DNA of 64,000 bases, from NCBI GenBank assembly GCA_021521415.1, contig JAIQDT010001122.1:310001-374000 (forward strand), given 5' to 3'. The notes under the pieces were generated by a model, which saw only the letters and a program-made list of their open reading frames with translations, had not been told where the DNA came from and made no database searches. The translations under genes and the position numbers were made by a program. Below, piece by piece: positions 33,994-44,427 of this stretch. This stretch comes from Bidens hawaiensis. Its lineage: Eukaryota > Streptophyta > Magnoliopsida > Asterales > Asteraceae. The number at the start of each line of letters is the position of its first letter. Within the stretch, counting starts at the first letter, position 1.

Positions 33994-36900
33994 ATGCCTA
34001 ATTCACCACCGGAAACCACCACAAACCACCGCCTGTGCGACTTCTGCAACCAATCAACCGCACTCTTATACTGCAGAGCTGACACAGCCAAGCTCTGTTT
34101 ATCCTGTGACCGCCAAGTCCACTCCACAAACCCATTATTCACCAAACACACTCGATCTTTACTCTGCGACAGCTGCGATAACTCGCCCGCCTCGATCTTT
34201 TGCTCCACCCACGCCGTTGTTCACTGCTCGAATTGCGACTGGGAAACCCATAATAATAATATTAATATTAATGATAATGATTTTGATAATAATAATATTA
34301 AGTCGGGTTCGCCGGTGCATGATCGGAGGCCGTTGGAAGGGTTTAATGGGTGCCCGTCGGTGACGGACTTGTTGGCGGTTTTCGGGTTTGAGGATTTGAG
34401 TAAGAAGGGGCTTAATTTCAGTGAGGAGGATGGGTCGGGTTCGGGTGGCAGGTTTGAGGATTGTTTTGTGTGGGAGACTCCTGGGTTTGTGAGTCTTGAT
34501 GATTTGATTGTGAGTAGTGGGTTTGATCATAATTATCAGGCTATGGGCGTTCCGCCTTTGCCTAAGGTATAACTTGTTGTTTAGGTTGTTGGTTAATGCT
34601 TACTAGGACTGGTGAACGGGTCGGGTCGGGTTAGGGTGGGACGGACTTGTTGTTTAGGTTGTTGTTTAATGTTTACTACTTACTAGGACTGGTGAACGGG
34701 TCGGGTCGGGTTAGGGTGGGAACGGGTTGATTTAAAAAGGGTTGTTTTGGTTTGGGTTGGGATGCGTTTTGGGTTAAAACGGGTTGGTTTAAAAAATGAT
34801 TTTTGAAATTACTGTACATTTTAGCTTTACTTATGGTTTTCGGCATTGGTTACACGCACTCAAGCGTCGGATAAACAACCACTATATCAACCCAAAATTT
34901 TTAAAAGATCAACTGTTATCAACCCGATTTTTAGTACAGTGGGTCAAAATTGCGAGGCATATCATTTATGTTAACTGGATTGCTGTACTCGTAAAATATA
35001 AATAAAATAAAATAAATAAAAATAGATTTTTTGTGACCGAGATTTCACTGGGTAAGTTGGCTTGTTTAGACATGTTTATGTCTTTTCTTGTATTATTAAA
35101 GGTTAAATTTTCGTGGTTCTTTTCGCGTATGTTAACTTTGGTTAGGCTGTTTCTGTTGAATTCAGAACCGAAATGCTGCTTTTGGAGCGTATAAAGACGA
35201 ACTTCTTAACCAGCTTCGAGAATTAGCAAATTCTGACCTGAGTGGTCAAGAAATGATTAAACCACGAAGCGAGTTTCCTTTTCTTTCTGAACAACTTCAA
35301 GTTATGAGTTCGGGCTTTGAACATAAGTTTGATGAGAATGTAGTTTCTTCACTAGAGGTATAATATTATTGTTGGGTCTCCGATTGTTCTTTGTTCATAA
35401 TATTTATAAAATAAAAAAAAAGATGAAAAAAATGGATAACCGAACCTGCATATGCACATGTTTAGCCCATCTGTCATGTGAGTATGTGACTCATGTCCAT
35501 TTGCGTCGTGGTGACTAGGGTGTAAACTAACCAACCTGAGCCGGCTAGTTTATCTTAACGAGCTGGGATATCGAGCTCAAGCCAGCTCATGTATTCTTTA
35601 AATTTTTTTTATTTCTACATATTAAGTTTTGCATATAAAATGGAAGAAAATTATATTTCTGAAACCGAAAGCTTGATTTTATTGAATACTTATCAACTTC
35701 TCAAGCAAGCCACGAGCTTTTTGAACAGCCCTGATGGTGACTGTGCTTTTGTATATACAGACGAATATGTTCCAATGGTGCCCTGATGGTTCAGATGCTG
35801 TGGATCGCGAGTTTTATTCCGATCAATTAGTAGGACATAATGCCGATGTAATCTGCATAGTCCCTGATGAAAAAACCACCAATATTAATAATACAAGCAA
35901 CATTAATGCTAATAATGAAGACCAGTCGCATATACAAGTCTTTCATGGTCTCGGTTTACGAGATATTAACAGCCAGGAGAGAGAGACCGCACTCACAAGA
36001 TATAAAGAGAAGAAGAAATCCCGAAGGTAGTTTGTCTTCTTTTATGTCGTAACTCTAAACGGGCCAGTCAAAAAAGGAAACATGTCAAACGGGTCGGAAA
36101 TGGTTCAAATTGTATTCAATCATTAACGGGCTGGTCTAACCTATGGGGTTTTAAACTTTTAATAAAAAAGGTAAGCATGCCAAACGGGTCGGAAATTGTC
36201 CACAAATTGTGTTCGGGTTCTTGATCGTTTGATTTGAAATCGAAGTATCACTTAGTAGGCTGTAAACTAGCTGAGCTATATTGGGCTTGGGATCGGGCTT
36301 GAAGTTAAACGAACCAGCTTGGGTCGGCTCGCTTATTTTACCGAGCTGAAATGTTGAGCTCAAGATCGGCTCGTGAATAACTCGAGCCGGCTTTTTTATA
36401 TGAAATTTTTAAAATTAAGTTTTTACATTTATTAAACATATTGAAATATATAAACAATAAATAATATTTTAACATAGACGGTGCAGAATTTGTAAACTAC
36501 AGAATTTGTAATTTATAAACGAGTCGATTTCGAGCAAGCCTTTTTCAAGCCAAACACGAGTTGTGAGCTTTTTGAACCACCCTAATGTTCACATTTGTTT
36601 AGGCAGTTTCTAGGGCTGCAAACGAACCGAACAAACACGGACAAGGTCTTGTTCATGTTCGTTTGCTAAGGAAATAATGTGTTCACGAACGGTTCACGGA
36701 CAGGATTTTATGTTCATGTTCGTTCAATAAGGAAATGAACGTGTTCACGGACGGTTCACAAACACAAACGAACACATATAAAATTGGCCGAGTCTAGAGA
36801 TTCTGATCGATGTATTCATCAATGTGAATAAATGAGAAAGGAAATCGGAACAATGCAAAACAATGTGAGACTGAGAACATGATTTCCTATTTTATTTTAG

Positions 36901-37376
36901 GGGTAATAAATTAAAAAAAATATAAAATGTTTAGATAAAATAACTAAATGTACAGAAAAACTTTCATGAACAACGTATACAAACGAACATGAACGAATGT
37001 TCATGAACACATTTCTGGACGATCACGAACACAATTGAACGAACGGAGGCTCTGTTCATCTTCATTTGTTTAAATAATCGAACTAAATTTCTTGTTCGTG
37101 TTCATTATTTATTAAACGAACGAACATAAACGAACTTCCCGCCGAACGGTTCATGAACAATGTGCTGAACGTGTGGTTCGTTTACAGCCCTAGCGGTTTC
37201 AGAACTCTGTTGCAAATTATATGTAGGTGTGTAAAAACGAGCTCGCCTTGAGGTACTTTTTTGTTTGTTATTGGTGTGATGACAGGTACGATAAGCATAT
37301 TAGATACGAGTCACGAAAGGTACGGGCTGAAAGCAGGACAAGAATCAGGGGACGTTTTGCCAAAATGGATCGGTGA
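33994..37376 (+). CDS. COL: CONSTANS-like B-box/CCT zinc-finger protein (COL13-15 group), four exons
   Basis: Exons 33,994-34,566, 35,166-35,357, 35,761-36,026 and 37,286-37,376 join at GT-AG sites into 1122 nt, 373 residues. The N-terminus has one good B-box ([13 protein letters not shown], residues about 15-50) and a second, divergent B-box ([13 protein letters not shown]) that lacks the usual final His spacing, as in the COL9-15 group. An Asn/Asp-rich stretch encoded by AAT repeats follows. The CCT domain spans the last two exons ([11 protein letters not shown], then [11 protein letters not shown] ending GRFAKMDR), split at an AG|G codon. CCT domains bind CCAAT-type NF-Y complexes and direct the protein to DNA in the nucleus. 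Relatives act in light, circadian and flowering control. The subgroup is inferred from the B-box pattern. The start is the first ATG after the leader. Confidence 0.93.
34592..34735 (+). repeat. Tandem duplication in intron 1 of the CONSTANS-like gene
   Basis: The block containing ACTAGGACTGGTGAACGGGT and GGGTTAGGGTGGGA occurs twice, about 77 bp apart. Confidence 0.75.
35516..35733. mobile_element. hAT-type MITE in intron 2 of the CONSTANS-like gene
   Basis: The ends TAGGGTGTAAAC and GAACAGCCCTG are inverted. GTGGTGAC (35,508-35,515) and ATGGTGAC (35,734-35,741) make an 8-bp duplication with one mismatch. The element stops 27 bases before the exon 3 acceptor boundary. Confidence 0.65.
36250..36590. 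mobile_element. hAT-like repeat in intron 3 of the CONSTANS-like gene
   Basis: The edges TAGGCTGTAAACTAGC and GAACCACCCTA are inverted, and GCTCGAG-type words fill the interior. The target duplication is not evident. Confidence 0.45.
36611..37192. mobile_element. hAT-type MITE in intron 3 of the CONSTANS-like gene, 582 bp
   Basis: Inverted ends TAGGGCTGCAAACGAACCGA and GGTTCGTTTACAGCCCTA are flanked by GCAGTTTC (36,603-36,610) and GCGGTTTC (37,193-37,200), an 8-bp duplication with one mismatch. It is the same family as 31,153-31,918. Confidence 0.83.
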
Positions 37377-37559
37377 ATCACGTGTGAGGTTATATGCTCG
37401 TCAGATAATATATAGGGTATGGTGTTATTCCGCCTCGTAGTGTAGTAATGTAATCGTTGTGTATGTTTTCGAGTGCGCGTGTAAAGCAAATAAAGATGGT
37501 TTTGTAGGACTTTTAGCACATTGTTTTTTTAATATGTATATATCATAAAGTAGGTTGAG

Positions 37560-38600
37560 CTGTAACACTTTATTTATATATATTTTTTATTTGTTAAATG
37601 TTAGGTAACTAACATCTTCCTAATGGTGGTATATGTCAATGTTTAGCAAAGGATTAGTGATTAATGCAGGTAAACTTTTCGTTATACTTATACCGCAACA
37701 GGCAGCCTTAGGATTACCAAAACAATTACTTTTATTAGCGGTTGCATGGTCGGGCTGGGTTGGTTTTTGGCTTAAACTGAAGTCTTTATTTTTCGGCTTT
37801 TCAGTTTTACGCATGGTTTGGTTTTTTGGTTTCACATGTGGGCCAGTAGTGTTTAGGCCTAAAAAATTGACTTGAAATAATGAATTTGGGTCGAGTTTTT
37901 TAACTTTTGGCATGAAATGTGTTAAACTACTTATTAGCGGATTGGGCTTAAAACTTTTGACCCAATTATGCGTAAAAGTTAAGTACGCACAAAACATTAC
38001 AAAACATGTAGAAATAATTATACGACAAAAAATTACGCTACTTATAAAATTATCACGAACCTATGTTAACAATTCCGCAACTTGTATTTAATCATTTGTA
38101 CTATACGTAGAAACAATACCAATTTGAACGTAGGAAACAATACCAATCTATCAAAAATGAGAACGTAGGAAACAATACCGACTACGATACCAATCTATAT
38201 AGGCAATGTTTTATAATAACAAAGAAAAAACCCTAATAATAACAACAAAAGAATCAAAATTAGCAATAAAATAATAACAGCAAGTACTTATAACAACATA
38301 AGAAAAAACCTAATAATAACAACAAAATGTAAATCAACAACTACTTATAACGTCTCATAATCGGAAATTAGCAAATACAAACAAAAAATAACAGCAAACA
38401 CTTATAAAAACAAACCTAATAATAACAACAAATTGGTTCTTACTGTTTTCATGTTAATAATGATTTGTATTTGTCCTGAAACTATTATGATATTGTTTAT
38501 AAATTATCAATATTTTAGCATATACAATAAATTTTAATAAAGGAATTGTGAGAAAGCATGTGTATATATCCCTTACACAAGAGTCATAATGATATTAATT
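37560..38600. repeat. Unclassified repeat downstream of the CONSTANS-like gene
   Basis: The stretch beginning TTAAATGTTAGGTAACT (37,596) through a GGTTTGG/TTTTCGG-rich segment to about 37,930 has a diverged relative at 47,800-48,060. From 38,100 short AACAATACCAATC and AATAATAACAACAAAA words recur. No coding region is supported. Confidence 0.45.
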
Positions 38601-38601
38601 A

Positions 38602-38822
38602 GATCATGTTTGGGATTGAGTTTGAAAACTGCTTATTGGCTTTTTTAAAAAGTCATTTTGAAAAGCCAGAATTTTGGGCTTTTAGAAAACTGTTTTTTTA
38701 CCTTTTCAAAAAGCTAAAACAAAAAGGATTTTTGTGATTGTCAAACACTTTTTAATTTATTGGCTTTTTGAAAACACCAATAAGCCAATAAGTTATTTTC
38801 AAACGCAATCTCAAACAAGCTC
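38602..38822. mobile_element. PIF/Harbinger-type (Tourist) MITE, 221 bp
   Basis: The ends GATCATGTTTGGGATTG and CAATCTCAAACAAGCTC are inverted and flanked by the 3-bp duplication TTA on both sides (38,599-38,601 and 38,823-38,825). An internal TTATTGGCTTTTT repeat is also inverted. Confidence 0.8.
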
Positions 38823-39270
38823 TTAAAGCCAATAATATATATCATGTTTTGGATGTTATTTGTTCTAAAAGCATCACATCACAGGTAATAATAATATTCG
38901 AATTGAATACCATTTTATTAAGGGTTTGTCTATTCAGACACCCTTTTTGTTATTCATACACCCATTTTACACACATTTTCTCTTTTACATACACCCTCTC
39001 TAAAGAGTGAGAGGGTGTCTAAATAGCAGGTCCTGTTGTTAAATATAGCACTACCTATAATATCAGTAGTGTCATAAATATAGCACTACCTATAATAGGA
39101 TTAATCAGATTTTTTTAGTAACTAAAAAATTATTAATTATAAAAATTTTTATCTTCGTGTTCTCTTTTTGATTATACTTGCTGATAAGGAATGCCCTGAT
39201 AACAGAAAACTAATTCTTTAATTGATTGAAAATTTAAAATTAAATAAAATAAAACAATAAATAATATTTT

Positions 39271-39682
39271 ACGCTCTGTTTGCGGTGCACGCATATAATG
39301 TATATATCTGTTTGCGGTGCACGCATATAATGTATATATGTGCAAAAGTAAAATTGCACTAATTTTGACGTTATTTTACTAATCAAGTGAAAATAACGTT
39401 AAAAGTGGCGGAAGGTTAATCAGGCATCATGTGGTGGCGTTGATAGCCGAAAGACAAGGGCACATGCACCAATCAGCCGGTGTCCCGATGATTGAGTGTT
39501 ATGTGTCTTATGTCCAAGGCTTGATTCAAAACTACTATCGAGCCGGGTCTCACCGGAAGCAGCCTCTCTATCCCTATGGGATAGAGGTAAGGTTGTCTAC
39601 ATCTTACCCTCCTCAGACCCTACCATAGCATTGCTATTGGTGGGATATACTGAGTACGATGATGATGATGATGATGATGATG
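39271..39682 (+). mobile_element. SINE-like retroposon, copy A
   Basis: It opens ACGCTCTGTTTGCGGTGC and ends with GTACTCAG-type 3' sequence (TACTGAGTACGATGATG) and a (GATGAT)n tail. The 3' module TACATCTTACCCTCCTCAGACC resembles the conserved 3' end of plant Au-type SINEs. A 32-bp internal duplication lies at 39,276-39,339. No clear pol III boxes were found. Confidence 0.65.
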
Positions 39683-40036
39683 AAACCTCAAGTGGGCAAA
39701 AGTGAAATTGCACTAATTTTGACGTTATTTACTAATCTCGTGAAAATAACGTTAAAATTGGCGGAAGGTTAATCAGGCATCATGTGGTGGCGTTGATAGC
39801 CGAAAGACAAGGGTACATGCACCAATTGGCTGGTATCCCGGTGGTTGAGTGCTATGTGCCTTATGTCCAAGGCTTGATGCAAAACTACTATCGAGCCGGG
39901 GGTCTCACCGGAAGCAGCCTCTCTATTCCTACGGGGTAAAGGTAAGGCTGTCTACATCTTACCCTCCTCAGACCATACCATAGCTTTGCTATTGGTGGGG
40001 TTTACTGAGTACGATGATGATGATGATGATGATGAT
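39683..40036 (+). mobile_element. SINE-like retroposon, copy B, 5'-shortened
   Basis: It follows copy A directly, lacks its first roughly 70 bases, and shares the rest including the GATGAT tail. Together A and B form a head-to-tail dimer. Confidence 0.65.
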
Positions 40037-40212
40037 TTGAGAGACCACCTATAAATCATGCCATTTAATAACAGTGCTAACTTCTTATGTATCGTCTCAT
40101 TTTTTCCCACCATAATTCATCTCTGTCAGTCTCATCATCTTGGCTTAATTATATCATCTCATTTTTCTATATTTTTTCTTTCTAATTTTTGGTTTGATTT
40201 ATTTACTTACAG

Positions 40213-40247
40213 GCAACATGATCTCGTTCTGCGTTCTTGGCGCCAGT
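40213..40247 (+). pseudogene. SWEET exon 2 relic
   Basis: The 35-base segment flanked by ACAG and GTACG matches exon 2 of the SWEET gene at 63,498-63,462 but is two bases shorter, which shifts the frame. No exon 1 was found upstream. It heads the plus-strand series of SWEET fragments that continues at 42,468. Confidence 0.75.
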
Positions 40248-42437
40248 GTACGTTTCCTTCCGTGTGTTCTTAGATTTCAAATCGTGCTCAAATTGGTCAT
40301 GGGTTTGGTTTCACGGTCGTTTTTTTACTTGCTATTTGGTCGGTCAGTTTCAATGTTTTCAAAGCATAGCAAATGGTTTGGTTTACGGTTTATACATAAA
40401 ACTAGCCGTATGAACTGAGACTGGACCGTAAAAATTTGTTATATTACATTATGAATTTTATTAGAAATAAAAAACTGTTTTAACTCGTTGTCGGCTCTTC
40501 TTCGTCCTCCATCGTTGGCACTCATGTCTTCCATTGTATAGATCTTCATTGTCACCGATTGACAATCAAGATGAATTTAGGGTTTCTCTAGAATGAGAAT
40601 GAGAAAAATATCTGATGAATTATGAATGAATCATCATCACAAGCACACTGACTCAACCTTTAAACCATCTGGGCTTTAAAAAACACAAGTTGGGTCAAGC
40701 AGGCCAAGCCCAACAAATCCATTACCAGCCCATTTACCCTTTAAAACCTGCTACATGCCCATGGTAAAATAAATAAACTCAAGTAGAGGTGTACAAAACC
40801 GGTTTTTTTACAAACCGAACAGGTTTGGTTTTTGCACATTCCAAACCGGTTTGGGTCAAACCGGTTGGGTTTAGAAACCGGTTTAAGCATAGAAGTAGGT
40901 AAACTGATCCAGACCGGTTCGGGTCGGTTTTAAACCAGTTTGACCGGTTTAAGACAACAAACTGGTTTTAAAACCGGTTTGATTATGAAATACTCAAACC
41001 GCTATACGAACCGGCGGTTTGGGAACCAGTTTTAGAAACGAACCGGTTCGCTTCGGTTTCCGGTTAACCGGGTTTTTTGTACACCTCTAAACTCAAGTTA
41101 CTAACTGAATTATTATTAATTTATAAAATAAAATATAATGCTGGGTTTCTAATATTTTCTTTAAAGATTTTATTTTTGTATTAATAATTACATAAAGCAA
41201 ACAAAATTGCTGATATAAGGTGACTCTTTGCTAGCTGCTGTAGTAGTAGTCGTTGTCGTCATTGTGTATGACACACTGTGTTTGCAAATTTATTACCAAC
41301 AGTAACAACCTTTTCATGATTCAACAAGGTATTGCGTAAACGCATCTATCACATATGACGCGATAGTGTTTGGACGTCGTTAGTTTCTTAGGTTATGGTA
41401 AAATACTAGTTTAAACTAAAGTGAATCAAAAGTAGGCTAAGCCCATCTTTTGTGTGTCTTCTAAATTTGAATATCATATACAGTAAGTCATGTGTTCAGG
41501 TTAAGAATTCCTTGTAAACTGCTTTATGTGAATAGGTTTTGTTTTAGGTGACTAATGTTGGAATCGTTTATGTTCCTATTGAAATCGCTTATGTGCCTAG
41601 GGTTTGTTAAATGTTACGCGGAAATCGCTTATTTTGGACATCTTCTATAGAAGGCCAGTGTGCCCATTGCCAAACCGTGAAACCAAATTGTTACTAAGGG
41701 ATTGGTTTGGTTTAGTTAGAGTTCTATGGTTTGATATTACTATTACTAATAATAACAAATAAGAACTTTGGTGCTGCAAAACCACCATTAAGCCATTTTG
41801 CGGTACCCTATTGGTTCTTGGCATTTTTTTTGTTCCTTTTTTCTTTAGTCTCGGTACCGTAATGAATGTAACGAAAACCGACCGGATGCCAATTTTTGGT
41901 TTTAGTTATGCTACCGTAACGAACGTGACGGTAACCAGCCGAATTCACGTAGACTTTTTGCCTTTTGTTTTAGTTCTGTTACCTCAACGGACGTAACGAA
42001 AACGACTGAATGTCAATTTTGTTTTTGTTCTTTTTAATTTCAGTTCGTAACGAAAGTGTCAGAAACCGACCCGACTGAATTTGCGTCAATGGTCGGGATT
42101 TGACAAAACTCGGATTTTACCAAAGTTCGAGTTTTACCGACCAATGCTACCTCATTGATCCACCTCAATTTTACGATTTTTTTGGTTTATTTATGGTTTT
42201 CGTTCCGGTACCATAGCGCTCAAAACCGAACCGACCAAACTCGCATCGACTAATCACCTTAGTGCTTGGGACCGATAACGCTTGGGTTTTACCACCAGCT
42301 GAGTTTTACTGACTTGCTCTGGCGCAACGTGCCAGGTAAAACACTAGTTGGTTTACAAAAATAAAAAAATTGTTACCAATGATTTGACCGGACCGTGCCC
42401 AATACAATCATAGTTCTTATTATATTGTTCTTATTAT
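40248..42437. other. Repeat-rich spacer between SWEET relics
   Basis: It contains the hAT MITE at 40,784-41,089. At 41,640-42,350 it carries TTACCGACC/GTAACGAACG-rich sequence with repeated phrases such as CGTAACGAA, likely an older hAT-like repeat. No gene was seen. Confidence 0.4.
40784..41089. mobile_element. hAT-type MITE, 306 bp
   Basis: Near-perfect inverted ends TAGAGGTGTACAAAACCGGT and ACCGGGTTTTTTGTACACCTCTA are flanked by a perfect 8-bp duplication AACTCAAG (40,776-40,783 and 41,090-41,097). The interior consists of ACCGGTTT words. It shares its termini with the larger element at 50,159-51,147, which may be its autonomous source family. Confidence 0.92.
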
Positions 42438-44427
42438 ATTGTTGGTTCTGAAAAGAAATTATTCCAGGTCAACTTTCTATAGGATCTACAAGAACAAATC
42501 TTAAGATAGATTTCAATCAGTCCCTTGATTCTGTTAATCTACTGCATGTTGCTTGTTTACTATGGCTGTCTCAAAACCGAACATGGCATGCTGATCATCA
42601 CCATAAACTCAGTCGGTTGCGCCATTGAAACCGCAGACATTGTTTTCTTCCTCTTCTTTGCCTCTCGGGAGTCTTTGGTATGCATACACATCACATATAA
42701 ACATATAAAAAATATTTACATATGTGATTTAAAATTTGCGATTTTTTCATAAATTTACATTCAATGCACTTATGTTTAACATATTGTCATTCGGGATGAT
42801 CCTCATTACAACACGATTTGCAGTGGAACTTGGGTCTAAACATCATCATCATCGTACTCAGTATATCCCACCAATAGCAATGCTATGATAGGGTCTGAGG
42901 AGGGTAAGATGTAGACAGCCTTACCTCTATCCCATAGGGATAGAGAGGCTGCTTCCGGTGAGACCCTCGGCTCGATAGTAGTTTTGCATCAAGCCTTGGA
43001 CATAAGGCACATAGCACTCAATCATCGGGACACCGGCTGATCGGTGCATGTGCCCTTGTCTTTCGGCTATCAACGCCACCACATGATGCCTGATTAACCT
43101 TCCGCCACTTTTAACGTTATTTTCACGAGATTAGTAAAATAACGTCAAAATTAGTGCAATTTTACTTTTGCCCACCCGAGGGTTCACACATATATACATT
43201 ATATGCGCGCACCGCAAGCAGGGCGTAACTTGGGTCTAAACGAGAAGCAAATTTTGGTTGGATTTCTGCTATCTTTTTGGTCTCTGTCTTCGTTGCCCCG
43301 CCAGCATTATGATAGTTATTGTTAATCTCTTAATGTATTAACTTAATTATGTCAACTAGTTACTGATTAATAATTCAATTATCAAAACTTAACAAAAAGT
43401 TTTACATTTTTATTTATTGTGTGTGTGCAAGGATTGGTTATTAGAACTAAAACCGTTAGTGCATGCCCTTCTTGCTGTCGTTCTTCCTCACCCTTTGTGC
43501 CATCGTTTGTTTTCTCTATGGTGTTTTGATCAAAGATTACTATGTAGCCGTAAGTTTATGTTTTATATATATGTTTTAACAACATGTCTTAATTTGGTAG
43601 TGTTAGAAGTAAACTTTTCGGTTTACGGTTTGAAATATTGAAAACAGGGTTTCATGATTCGGTGCCGAAATACAGAAAAAGAAAATAATAAAGATGCTTT
43701 GTTTTTTTATATATTTATTAAAACTATAAAGATTAAATAAATAAACATATTTATTTTTTTCTATATTTTGTTACCGAATCATGAAACCTGATTTTCAATA
43801 TTTCAACCCGTAATCCGAAACAATTCACTTCTAACACAGCCGAATTTAGCAGCATATGTATAAAACATAAACTTACGGCTGCATAGTAATATTTTATCAA
43901 AACACAATAGAAAAACCATAAAATAGCACACAAGGTTAGGAAGAACGACAACAAGGTTATGTACTCAACGGTTTCAGTTATAATAACCAATCCCTGCACA
44001 CACGAAAAGCAAAATAGAAGTATAAAATTTTTAGTTAACCTTTGTTAATTGAATCATTAATTAATTAGTTGATACAATATAAGTTAATACATCAAGAGAT
44101 TAATAATAATTACCATAATGCTGAGAGGAGGGGGGCGGGCAATGAAACACTGACCAAAAAGAGGGCACAGATCCAATTAACAATCGCTTCTCGTTTAGGC
44201 CCATGTTCCACCACAAACCGTGTTGTAGAGGATCAGCAAGAATGACAATATGCTAAGTATCTTGAATGTGAATTTTTGCAAAAGTCCAAGATTTTGAATT
44301 ACATATATGTAAATGTTCTTTATATGTATGTTCATATGTGATGCATATACATACCAAAGACTCTCTAGTGGCATAAATCAGGAAGACAACCAAGTATGCA
44401 GTTTCAATGGCGCAACCTATTGAATTT
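42438..44427. pseudogene. SWEET pseudogene unit 1: exons 3-5 plus inverted exons 5-3
   Basis: Plus-strand relics: exon 3 (42,468-42,677, four bases short, in-frame stops), exon 4 (42,751-42,841 and 43,242-43,311, split by a SINE) and exon 5 (43,431-43,549, one base short, so frameshifted). Beyond an axis near 43,720 come minus-strand relics: exon 5 (43,993-43,877, three bases short), exon 4 (about 44,275-44,117) and part of exon 3 (44,427-about 44,356). Recognisable phrases are [10 protein letters not shown] (both exon 5 copies) and TINSIGCAIETA (inverted exon 3). The intact family encodes seven-helix sugar uniporters. This unit cannot encode one. Confidence 0.88.
42842..43226 (-). mobile_element. 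SINE-like retroposon, copy C, inserted in SWEET exon 4 relic
   Basis: A perfect 15-bp duplication AACTTGGGTCTAAAC flanks it (42,827-42,841 and 43,227-43,241), proving retroposition into the exon. The (CATCAT) edge on the left is the reverse-complemented 3' tail, and the 5' end ACGCCCTGCTTGCGGTGC is at 43,226. The length is 385 bp. Confidence 0.85.

Noticed and set aside
33994..34572. Exon 1 of the CONSTANS-like gene as a complete single-exon B-box protein
   Set aside because: The frame reads two codons past a good GTATAA donor. The downstream exons join in phase to a canonical CCT domain.
39431..39705. Open frames within the SINE copies
   Set aside because: The sequence is a non-coding retroposon. 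The same body recurs in four copies and the Asp run is the GATGAT tail.
43417..43641. Plus-strand frame with LVHALLAVVLPHPLCHRL
   Set aside because: It is SWEET exon 5 read in a shifted frame after a one-base deletion. The true frame gives the family motif with a stop in front.
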